The position numbers and the translations under genes are program-made. Shown here piece after piece: positions 1-5,182 of a DNA stretch of 8,432 bases. The DNA is from Chloroflexi bacterium RBG_19FT_COMBO_55_16. GTDB lineage: Bacteria; Chloroflexota; Anaerolineae; Anaerolineales; UBA4823. Positions within the stretch are counted from its first letter, which is position 1; the number at the start of each line of letters is the position of its first letter. The stretch spans positions 1 through 8,432 of the forward strand of contig MGOK01000051.1 in assembly GCA_001795335.1 (NCBI GenBank). Reading direction: 5' to 3'. The notes beneath the pieces were generated by a model that had not been told where the DNA came from, searched no databases, and saw only the letters and a program-made list of their open reading frames with translations.

Positions 1-267
1 GTTGAGGGTTCCCGAATCCGTTTTTTCACAAGCCCAGGTGATGCGATCGTAGACTTGCCTATCCACTGTAAAGTACTTGGATTCGCCCGCCGGGACGGTC
101 AGGTAATAGAATGTGTCTCCCTTGGTGAGACTCATCGCAACCGGGAGATGGGTATTGTTCGTGATCGTAAGCCGGGCGAGCTCAGTTTTTGCGATGACAA
201 CCGCAGTTGCAATGAATAGAGAGATCAGCAAGATAGTCATTCCTGCGAAGATGAGTTTCTTCTTCAT
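1..267 (-). CDS. Small secreted/membrane-anchored protein of unknown function (partial, C-terminus outside window)
   Basis: The minus strand is open from an ATG at 267-265 to the window edge and gives 89 residues. I do not recognise a named family. The N-terminus is a signal peptide or membrane anchor: Lys at 2-4, an uninterrupted hydrophobic stretch over residues 5-26, and a plausible signal peptidase site after Ala26 (V-I-A then Lys). The rest looks like short beta strands, with TITNNT near residues 34-39, FYYLTVPAGE near 53-62, and one Cys at 80. It is probably exported. The start is well supported: an AAGGAG ribosome binding site (plus-strand 275-280) lies 7 nt before the ATG, and a consensus promoter lies farther upstream. 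The overlapping plus-strand reading lacks comparable signals. Function cannot be assigned, and total length is unknown because the gene leaves the window. Confidence 0.8.
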   Translation of the reverse strand, partial: MKKKLIFAGMTILLISLFIATAVVIAKTELARLTITNNTHLPVAMSLTKGDTFYYLTVPAGESKYFTVDRQVYDRITWACEKTDSGTLN

Positions 268-274
268 GATAAGG

Positions 275-280
275 CTCCTT
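275..280 (-). promoter_or_regulatory. Ribosome binding site of the left-edge gene
   Basis: Read on the minus strand this is AAGGAG, 7 nt before the ATG at 267. It is a near-ideal Shine-Dalgarno match and fixes the start of the partial gene. Confidence 0.8.
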
Positions 281-335
281 CACTTCGAAGTAAGATTGGA
301 TTGGTTTAAATATGCAAAGGATTATTTTGCGCGAA

Positions 336-390
336 TTATTCGTTATCGATATATCACCTCCCTCCAAAGATATATGTCCAAAACGAATAA
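336..390 (-). other. Two-tier inverted repeat in the leader of the left-edge gene, with a Shine-Dalgarno-like loop
   Basis: Two nested inverted repeats can fold together. The outer arms are 9 bp (336-344 with 382-390, TTATTCGTT/AACGAATAA). The inner arms are 7 bp (349-355 with 369-375, ATATATC/GATATAT), leaving a 13-nt loop at 356-368. On the minus strand, the direction of transcription from the promoter at 451-479, the loop is purine-rich, and GGAGGTGAT, which complements the 16S rRNA 3' end, spans the loop and the edge of the inner stem. No ATG, GTG or TTG start follows it at usable spacing; the real start is about 90 nt farther on. It could be an RNA regulatory structure or a vestigial leader peptide. 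The AT-rich stems mean chance folding is possible. Confidence 0.4.
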
Positions 391-443
391 CGATACTTAT
401 TGAGGCTGCATGACTACTTCCTGGACCGCCCCGGATTCCGTCT

Positions 444-466
444 TGTGTTAATTATAGCCTAACACA
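444..466. promoter_or_regulatory. Operator-like palindrome overlapping the -10 box
   Basis: TGTGTTA (444-450) and TAACACA (460-466) are perfect 7-bp inverted repeats separated by 9 bp. The gap contains the minus-strand TATAAT, and the likely transcription start falls at one edge. Size and placement suit a dimeric repressor of the helix-turn-helix type, which would block the left-edge gene. The regulator is not identifiable from this window. Confidence 0.5.
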
Positions 467-479
467 TTATTAATGTCAA
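451..479 (-). promoter_or_regulatory. Consensus sigma-70 promoter for the left-edge gene
   Basis: On the minus strand TTGACA (479-474) is followed by a 17-bp spacer and TATAAT (456-451). Both hexamers match the vegetative consensus exactly at ideal spacing. Transcription should start near 444 and give a leader of about 175 nt before the ATG at 267. A perfect promoter covered by a palindrome suggests strong transcription held down by a repressor. Confidence 0.75.
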
Positions 480-601
480 ATTAATAAAATTGCAAGCTAA
501 ACATTGGCCGATTTCAATCTTAAAATCGTAACAATTTCCGATTACCATCGTTATTATTCGCTGAAGCAAAATTGTGAGGCAAAGTAAGCATTAAGAAGGG
601 C

Positions 602-630
602 TTGCAGTCTGTCATTTTGCATGCTATAAT
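602..630 (+). promoter_or_regulatory. Extended -10 promoter for rho
   Basis: TTGCAG (602-607) is a weak -35 match. A 17-bp spacer follows, then TATAAT (625-630) preceded by TG at 622-623, which forms an extended -10 element (TGCTATAAT). Predicted transcription start is near 637, giving a rho leader of about 200 nt. This is the best forward promoter in the divergent region, and no other gene lies between it and rho. Confidence 0.65.
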
Positions 631-640
631 GCGTGTGCAT

Positions 641-692
641 TTCCCCCTAAGATCCCCAGAAAGCTTGATTTTTGCTCCTTGGCCCCCACTGC
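641..692 (+). promoter_or_regulatory. C-rich segment of the rho leader (possible rut-like site)
   Basis: Just after the predicted start, the leader is rich in pyrimidine-C steps (CCCCC near 643-647, CCCC near 654-657, GCTCC near 674-678, CCCCC near 683-687), within an otherwise AT-rich region. Rho binds unstructured C-rich RNA through YC dinucleotides, and rho mRNA of E. coli is autoregulated by termination in its own leader. A similar role here is inferred from composition and position only. Confidence 0.35.
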
Positions 693-739
693 GCTTATCG
701 ATAGAATTTAGTTAAGATATCTGCCGACCTATGTGTCAC

Positions 740-764
740 AGGCGATTTGTGTCGCCTTTATTAT
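740..764 (+). terminator. Attenuator-like hairpin in the rho leader
   Basis: AGGCGA (740-745) pairs with TCGCCT (752-757) around a 6-nt loop, followed by TTATTAT. This resembles a weak intrinsic terminator, about 85 nt before the rho start and after the predicted transcription start. It could act as an attenuator. The tail is interrupted by A and the stem is short, so read-through is expected. Confidence 0.35.
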
Positions 765-799
765 CCTGATCGGTGGTGGTCCAAAATCACCACTGGGAT
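763..799 (+). other. Second hairpin of the rho leader
   Basis: CGGTGGTG (771-778) pairs with CACCACTG (788-795), 8 bp including one G-U, around a 9-nt loop. The helix can extend past a 4-nt bulge by ATCC (763-766) with GGAT (796-799). It ends about 40 nt before the rho start and immediately follows the terminator-like hairpin. No T-tract follows, so it is not itself an intrinsic terminator. It may shape leader folding. Confidence 0.4.
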
Positions 800-839
800 T
801 AGCCCATATTAGATATTAATAATCAAAGAGTTGAAAAAA

Positions 840-2120
840 ATGAAAGTACTTGAATTGGAAAACACTCCCCTGCCCTCCTTACGCCAGATGGCCAGGGACC
901 TGAACGTCCAAAACGCAAACCGACTAAAGAAAGAAGACCTCATCTTAAAAATCCAGCAGGCTGAGGCCGAACGCGAAGGGTTGGAACTGCGTGGCGGTAT
1001 CCTGGAGATCATGAGCGAAGGTATTGGCTTCTTGCGTTCCGGCCATTACCAGCCTGGTCCTTATGACGTTTATGTTTCGCAATCACAAATTCGTCGTTAT
1101 GGCTTAAGGAATGGCGACTTGGTGATTGGCCATGTCCGCCCGCCGCGTGAGTCGGAGAGGCATTATGGATTGCTGAAAGTTGAGACCGTCAACGGAATAG
1201 ATCCAGAAGAAGCCAAACGTAGGCCGGTTTTTGAGGCGCTCACACCGATCTTCCCTGATGTTCGGTTTGATTTGGAAACCGACCGGCATACGCTGGCCAC
1301 GCGTTTGATCAACCTGGTCACACCGGTTGGGCGAGGCCAGCGTGGGTTAATCGTCTCCCCCCCCAAGGCAGGTAAGACCACGATACTTAAGCAGATGGCC
1401 AACGCAATTTCGGTGAAAAACCCCGAAGTGCACCTGATGGTGGCCTTAATCGGCGAGCGTCCTGAGGAGGTCACCGATATGGATCGCTCGGTGGAGGCTG
1501 AGGTGATCTCATCAACTTTCGATGAACCAGTCACTTCCCATGTGAGGGTTGCCGAAATGGTCCTGGAGCGGGCTAAGCGCCTCGTAGAAATCGGACGGGA
1601 TGTGGTGATCTTGATGGACTCGATCACCCGCCTGGCGCGCGCTTATAACTTGGTGGTAACACCATCTGGGCGCACTTTGTCAGGCGGTATTGACCCATCC
1701 GCTTTATATCCCCCGAAACGTTTCTTTGGAGCAGCTCGGAATATTGAAGAAGGCGGATCGCTTACCATCCTGGCAACCTGCTTGATCGATACTGGTTCCC
1801 GGATGGATGATGTGGTCTATGAAGAGTTTAAGGGAACGGGCAACATGGAGTTACACCTTTCCCGTAAGCTTCAAGAGCGACGCATCTTCCCAGCGATCGA
1901 TATCGAACGATCTTCCACCCGTCGCGAAGAATTATTACTCGGACCTGATATTACCCCGCGCGTCTGGCTAATGAGACGGATGTTCGACCAGATGATCACC
2001 TCTCCTCCGCATGGGGCTGGAATGGACTCGGCTACGGCGACAGAAGCTATTTTGCAACGCCTGGCCAAGACAACCGATAACCAGGGATTTCTCGAAACCT
2101 TGCATGAGGCCAATTTGTGA
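840..2120 (+). CDS. rho: Transcription termination factor Rho
   Basis: This encodes the hexameric RNA-dependent ATPase/translocase that loads on C-rich nascent RNA and dislodges RNA polymerase in the cytoplasm. Taking ATG at 840 it has 426 residues, close to E. coli Rho (419) and without the large N-terminal insertions of some phyla. Domains in order: SAP-like Rho_N (about 3-42), cold-shock-type primary RNA-binding domain (about 51-118), and RecA-like ATPase. Visible motifs are the P-loop PPKAGKTT (174-181), Walker B VVILMD (255-260), the Q-loop region around 281-290, R-loop Lys331 in EEFKGTGN, and arginine finger Arg361 in STRREELL. A TTG at 831 is in frame, but CAAAGAG abuts it and is well placed only for 840. 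One difference is IGERPEE (204-210), where E. coli has IDERPEE. The M23 gene overlaps the stop by 4 nt. Confidence 0.97.
   Translation: MKVLELENTPLPSLRQMARDLNVQNANRLKKEDLILKIQQAEAEREGLELRGGILEIMSEGIGFLRSGHYQPGPYDVYVSQSQIRRYGLRNGDLVIGHVRPPRESERHYGLLKVETVNGIDPEEAKRRPVFEALTPIFPDVRFDLETDRHTLATRLINLVTPVGRGQRGLIVSPPKAGKTTILKQMANAISVKNPEVHLMVALIGERPEEVTDMDRSVEAEVISSTFDEPVTSHVRVAEMVLERAKRLVEIGRDVVILMDSITRLARAYNLVVTPSGRTLSGGIDPSALYPPKRFFGAARNIEEGGSLTILATCLIDTGSRMDDVVYEEFKGTGNMELHLSRKLQERRIFPAIDIERSSTRREELLLGPDITPRVWLMRRMFDQMITSPPHGAGMDSATATEAILQRLAKTTDNQGFLETLHEANL
2105..2120 (+). promoter_or_regulatory. GTGA overlap junction and RBS deciding the M23 start
   Basis: TGAGG (2105-2109) lies inside the end of rho, 7 nt before a GTG at 2117 whose TG forms part of the rho TGA stop (2118-2120). 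This 4-nt stop/start overlap is typical of translational coupling. It supports GTG 2117 as the start, and a single rho-peptidase mRNA. Confidence 0.7.
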
Positions 2121-3196
2121 GTAATTCCCCCTCCTCAGCGCCTCTCAGAGAGGGGCGTTGGTTGTATTGGGGGGCGTGGGTGCTTGCCATTGGACTAGTG
2201 CTCTTTGCTGGTTACCTTGGCTGGCGAGTACGTTCAGCACGGGCCGAGGTCCCAATCCAGGCGGAGGCCCCAGTACAGGCGGTTGCAGAGAGGGTCAGGT
2301 TGGCTTTGCCTCAACTGAAACCCAATGTTGAGCTGCCAGCGATCCCAAGGTATACCAAACTGCATACTGTTATTCCCAGTAGACCGCGCCAGGATGTATT
2401 AGATTATTCGGTCGTGGCGGGCGATTCTGTATTTGGACTCGCTAAATCTTTCGGAATCAAGCCAGAATCCATTCTCTGGTCAAACTATGACACTCTGAAC
2501 GATAATCCTGACCAGCTTTCACCAGGAATGTCGTTAAAAATCCCACCAGTCGATGGCGTCCTGTACCAATGGCAGGAAGGGGATATGCTCCAGGGTGTGG
2601 CGGAACGCTTCAAAGCTAAAGTAGATGAGATCCTTGGGTGGTCTGGAAACAAGCTGGATATGACTAACCCTGTAATTGATCCTGGTACATTCGTAATGGT
2701 TCCTGGCGGGGAAAGAGAGTATCGCCAGTGGCTGGTCCCCACGATCCCACGTGGCAAGGCTGGTGTATCAAGTTCTTTATTAGGGCCGGGGACTTGCCCG
2801 GGTGGCTATGATGGCGCGTATGGGACTGGGGGATTCATCTGGCCAGCTGATAACCATACCATCTCTGGGAACGACTACTGGTCAGGACATTTGGGGATCG
2901 ATCTCGCGGCTGGTCTGGGCGCGCCGATCTATGCAGCCGACAGCGGTGTGGTAGTCTTTGCGGGGGGCGCTTTTGGTGGCTATGGCAACATGATCATGAT
3001 CGACCATGGCAATGGATACCAAACTCTGTACGCCCATCTCAACTCGGTGAGGGCAGGTTGCGGGAGCAGCGTATACCAAGGTCAAACTATTGGGTTTGCT
3101 GGGAACTCTGGAAACTCGACGGGCGCTCATCTGCATTTTGAGGTACGGTATCTGGGTGGTTTTGTCAGTCCTTGGTTCGTCTTACCCGCCCCTTAA
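2117..3196 (+). CDS. Membrane-anchored LysM-M23 family peptidoglycan endopeptidase
   Basis: The 359-residue protein should cut peptide cross-links in the cell wall from the outer face of the membrane. A short cytoplasmic N-terminus is followed by one membrane segment (about 16-37). A linker leads to two LysM peptidoglycan-binding modules (about 96-143 and 149-196) and a C-terminal M23 (LytM/lysostaphin-like) domain (about 245-359). All M23 metal and catalytic positions are present: HLGID (His258, Asp262), LYAHL (His307) and HLHFEV (His338, His340). It therefore looks like an active zinc peptidase rather than a degenerate EnvC-type activator. Cys227 and Cys315 could form a disulfide outside the cell. 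It starts with GTG overlapping the rho stop, so its expression probably follows rho. The exact bond cleaved cannot be read from the sequence. Confidence 0.92.
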   Translation: MSNSPSSAPLREGRWLYWGAWVLAIGLVLFAGYLGWRVRSARAEVPIQAEAPVQAVAERVRLALPQLKPNVELPAIPRYTKLHTVIPSRPRQDVLDYSVVAGDSVFGLAKSFGIKPESILWSNYDTLNDNPDQLSPGMSLKIPPVDGVLYQWQEGDMLQGVAERFKAKVDEILGWSGNKLDMTNPVIDPGTFVMVPGGEREYRQWLVPTIPRGKAGVSSSLLGPGTCPGGYDGAYGTGGFIWPADNHTISGNDYWSGHLGIDLAAGLGAPIYAADSGVVVFAGGAFGGYGNMIMIDHGNGYQTLYAHLNSVRAGCGSSVYQGQTIGFAGNSGNSTGAHLHFEVRYLGGFVSPWFVLPAP

Positions 3197-3208
3197 TTTA
3201 AACCAACT

Positions 3209-3239
3209 AAAGGAATCGGTTTGATGACGGTCCTTTTTT
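3209..3239 (+). terminator. Possible intrinsic terminator after the rho-M23 operon
   Basis: AAAGGA (3209-3214) pairs with TCCTTT (3231-3236), and the T-run reaches 3239. It starts 13 nt after the M23 stop. The stem is only 6 bp and AT-rich, with a 16-nt loop. Three of the six Ts are used in the stem, so it is weak and may allow read-through to the small downstream gene. Confidence 0.35.
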
Positions 3240-3243
3240 GCCC

Positions 3244-3320
3244 CGATCCTGAATTAATCAACCATAAATGCCTGTGATGTCCTGGAGAGAAAAGAGATGG
3301 CGAAAGACGATCCTGAATTA
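3244..3320 (+). repeat. 13-bp direct repeat CGATCCTGAATTA
   Basis: The same 13 bases occur at 3244-3256, in the intergenic region, and at 3308-3320, inside codons 4-8 of the small gene. The offset is 64 bp, and the bases that follow are loosely similar (ACCATAAA versus ACCAATACA). The offset is not a multiple of three, so the upstream copy is not an in-frame extension. It may be the scar of a short tandem duplication, or a coincidence. Confidence 0.7.
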
Positions 3321-3479
3321 GCGACCAATACAATCGCTGAAACCGAGAACTTTATCGCTTGGCGCGCCGAAGAACCCGATGGGGAAATCACCTACCACTT
3401 GGAACTGAATAACGTGACCCTACATTTCTTTACAGAAGAATGGGAGGAATTCCTCGATCTGGTAAGGGCACTGAAATAA
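3297..3479 (+). CDS. Small acidic protein of unknown function (60 aa)
   Basis: I do not recognise a named family. The gene looks real: ATG at 3297 has GGAGAG (3284-3289) 7 nt upstream, and the frame stops with TAA just before the convergent gene. The product is strongly acidic (15 Asp/Glu against 4 Lys/Arg) with no signal peptide, membrane segment or Cys, so it is probably cytoplasmic. Residues 31-46 read as two short beta strands (ITYHLEL, VTLHFF), and 47-60 as an amphipathic helix starting EEWEEFLDLV. This compact strand-strand-helix pattern could serve protein binding. It lies 100 bp after the M23 gene on the same strand and could be the third gene of the rho operon if the weak terminator is read through. 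Function is unassigned. Confidence 0.7.
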   Translation: MAKDDPELATNTIAETENFIAWRAEEPDGEITYHLELNNVTLHFFTEEWEEFLDLVRALK

Positions 3480-3495
3480 TCGCCTTATCGGGCGA
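3480..3495 (-). terminator. Possible terminator at the end of the transglycosylase-like gene
   Basis: On the minus strand TCGCC (3495-3491), a 6-nt loop and GGCGA (3484-3480) are followed by TTATTTC. The hairpin spans the stop codon of the minus-strand gene, and its tail runs into the end of the small plus-strand gene. The 5-bp stem and broken T-tract make it weak. Confidence 0.3.
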
Positions 3496-5104
3496 CCAGA
3501 TCGACGTAGGCGATCATGCCCTGGCAGGCTGGGGTGAGGTGACCTGAGACATGCTCCCAATCCATGGGTTCGCGCAAGCCCCAAGCGGAGTGGATGGCAA
3601 ATGAAAGACAGCCTGGTCCACCGTTGTAATTCGCCAGTGTAAAGCGCCATAAATCTTCATAACTGCTGATTTGGCCAGGCATGCTGAGGGTGGCATTGAC
3701 AATCGTCTGGCCGACTTGTTCGCAGTTCGCCAATATCCCCTGTGCGAAAAGCATTATAGTTGAATCGGCGCGCGTTAGATCGATCCCAGAAGAGCAATCT
3801 TTACAATCTGCATTCGCCTGAGTCGCCAGCGCTCCGCGCAAGATAGCGCGCTCATCCTCTTCCATTCCAAGGTATCCCTGGGCGCAGACTTCACCAGCGA
3901 GCACCAGGGGGCAGAATTGGCCGAAGAAAGCCGGGTTCCACAATAAGACCGTATCTGCCCCTAAATCAGTAAGCTGGCCCAACCCAAATTCTTGGGCGAC
4001 GCGGAAAATACCTGGCCAGAATTGGCTTTCCTGGGCGAATACGTTCTTCAATAACTGTGCTGGTATACCAAGTTCTTGAGCGACCTGCAGGATGCGCGGG
4101 TCAAATTGATTTTGCCATGTGTCCACTAATGGCCGAGCTTTACTCAATCCACAAGCGTCGGCGTATCCATTGGTGAGCAGACCGTTCCCGGGGCATTCCG
4201 ACGCATTGACCAATCCCCGAGAAATTAACCGGCCTGCCAGGTATTGGTAAGGCTCATCTGAAGCCAGGAGCTGTTCTTGAGTTGGGGTTGAAAGCCAGAA
4301 AGGTGGTCCCCCGATGGGTGGAAAAGCCTGCCAGATTTGGGCGCAGCTCTCCACCGGTCCACCACGCCACTGGCTGCTTAAGACATCTACATACCATCCG
4401 CCCATGCCTGGAGAATCGGGAACACCGCTCTCGAGCACACGCAGCTGGGCGGTGAAATGCTCGCTGGAATCTCCAAAGCTAGAGTCAGCCCAGAATTCCA
4501 CCCGCATCCCGCTTAAGGGAGTCGGTTGGAGGGGGATTTCGCAGACTTCTGCATCACAAGTAATGGATTGATCTTCGAAATCAATATGGATGGCTGTGAT
4601 ATGCTCGTTGGGGAGAGGTTCTTCACCAGTGAGTAGAAGGTTTGGGACTCCCGCGCAAAGGTTTTGGGGAGGAGTGGGTGAGCAACCCGTTAAGGTAAGC
4701 CATACGGACGGAGCGGGTAGATCGATGGTTACATTCTGTTCCCCGGCCTGGTATCCTACTTTGTAGAGATAAAAACCTAGGCATAAGAAGGTCGACTCAC
4801 CCTTCTGAGATTGCTCACACGGAGGGGTTGTGATCCATTCGCCGTACACCTCTTGACTACAATCCGCGTTGACTTCCTCACCGGTTGGTACACCGTCGTG
4901 GTCGATGAGCACCTGGCAGACGATCAGGTTATCCGTCCAACGGATCAACCACCATTCATACTCATTGACCGCAACCACAGATGTGGTTTGGCGTTTGGGA
5001 GGCTCTTCTTCTTGCGCGGCAACAGGATTACCCACCCACACGGCCAGGCTGAGGAGCAGAATAAAAGCGAAGGAGATGTGATGCGTCCGCTTGGCCTTGA
5101 CCAT
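3485..5104 (-). CDS. Secreted Cys-rich protein with a C-terminal lytic transglycosylase (SLT/GH23-like) domain
   Basis: The 539-residue protein has a signal peptide: Lys/Arg at 3-6, a hydrophobic core at about 10-25, and a likely cut after VAA at 28-30. The mature protein would act outside the membrane. The N-terminal part (about 40-260) is Trp- and Cys-rich and matches no family I can name. The C-terminal part (about 335-539) carries the SLT landmarks: the FAQES motif with Glu359 as probable catalytic acid, GLGQL at 374-378 (family GLMQ-like), and ANYNGGPG at 491-498 (family AYNAGxG). The family cleaves glycan strands of peptidoglycan to 1,6-anhydro ends. Spacing between the second and third motifs is long (about 115 residues), so activity is likely but not certain. 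There are 18 Cys after the signal peptide. The ATG at 5104 lacks a properly spaced Shine-Dalgarno, and a promoter lies only about 10 nt upstream. It is convergent with the small gene and divergent from polA. Confidence 0.8.
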   Translation of the reverse strand: MVKAKRTHHISFAFILLLSLAVWVGNPVAAQEEEPPKRQTTSVVAVNEYEWWLIRWTDNLIVCQVLIDHDGVPTGEEVNADCSQEVYGEWITTPPCEQSQKGESTFLCLGFYLYKVGYQAGEQNVTIDLPAPSVWLTLTGCSPTPPQNLCAGVPNLLLTGEEPLPNEHITAIHIDFEDQSITCDAEVCEIPLQPTPLSGMRVEFWADSSFGDSSEHFTAQLRVLESGVPDSPGMGGWYVDVLSSQWRGGPVESCAQIWQAFPPIGGPPFWLSTPTQEQLLASDEPYQYLAGRLISRGLVNASECPGNGLLTNGYADACGLSKARPLVDTWQNQFDPRILQVAQELGIPAQLLKNVFAQESQFWPGIFRVAQEFGLGQLTDLGADTVLLWNPAFFGQFCPLVLAGEVCAQGYLGMEEDERAILRGALATQANADCKDCSSGIDLTRADSTIMLFAQGILANCEQVGQTIVNATLSMPGQISSYEDLWRFTLANYNGGPGCLSFAIHSAWGLREPMDWEHVSGHLTPACQGMIAYVDLVAR

Positions 5105-5113
5105 CCTACAACA

Positions 5114-5142
5114 AAAATATCACGTTACAAGTTTATTGTCAA
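5114..5142 (-). promoter_or_regulatory. Promoter of the transglycosylase-like gene, predicting a near-leaderless mRNA
   Basis: On the minus strand TTGACA (5142-5137, perfect -35) is followed by 17 bp and TATTTT (5119-5114, 4 of 6 with the -10 consensus). Transcription should start around 5107, only about 3 nt before the ATG at 5104. This fits the absence of a spaced Shine-Dalgarno in front of that ATG. Confidence 0.5.
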
Positions 5143-5147
5143 CAGTC

Positions 5148-5176
5148 TTGCACCCATAGAGGGCCCATGATACACT
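5148..5176 (+). promoter_or_regulatory. Promoter of polA, predicting a leaderless mRNA
   Basis: TTGCAC (5148-5153), a 17-bp spacer and TACACT (5171-5176) form a plausible vegetative promoter, with TG at 5168-5169 making an extended -10. Six bases (CTGAGT) separate the -10 from the polA ATG at 5183, so transcription would begin at or within a base of the start codon. The -35 sits 5 bp from the divergent -35 of the neighbouring gene. Confidence 0.5.
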
Positions 5177-5182
5177 CTGAGT

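Larger units (their letters stand above)
268..839. other. 570-bp AT-rich divergent intergenic region, no gene seen
   Basis: Apart from the promoters, palindrome and leader structures listed separately, I see no coding frame with a ribosome binding site and no tRNA-like fold. The stretch from about 480 to 600, between the two divergent -35 boxes, is strongly AT-rich and unassigned. Confidence 0.7.

Noticed and set aside
182..367. 61-codon minus-strand frame starting with TTG within the leader
   Set aside because: It overlaps the start of the better-supported gene in another frame, its TTG has no spaced ribosome binding site, and the product has no recognisable character.
113..403. 96-codon plus-strand open frame over the left-edge gene
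   Set aside because: It is antisense to a minus-strand frame with signal peptide, ideal ribosome binding site and consensus promoter, has none of these itself, and crosses the promoter leader.
773..795. T-box or other known riboswitch in the rho leader
   Set aside because: GGTGGTCC is superficially like part of a T-box, but there is no specifier stem, no conserved TGGNACC motif and no terminator/antiterminator pair in the right order.
831..839. TTG at 831 as a rho start, adding three residues
   Set aside because: The AAAGAG purine run abuts it with no spacer, while ATG 840 has normal spacing and gives a typical Rho N-terminus.
1163..1627. 154-codon antisense frame within rho
   Set aside because: It is opposite a strongly conserved rho segment including the P-loop and has no start signals, so it is a codon-bias shadow.
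5161..5166. GGGCCC palindrome in the polA promoter spacer as an operator
   Set aside because: A 6-bp palindrome is too short and common to support a binding site.
4811..5170. 119-codon plus-strand frame antisense to the transglycosylase-like gene
   Set aside because: It lies over a signal peptide-bearing gene and crosses the divergent promoter region. No ribosome binding site or recognisable protein features.
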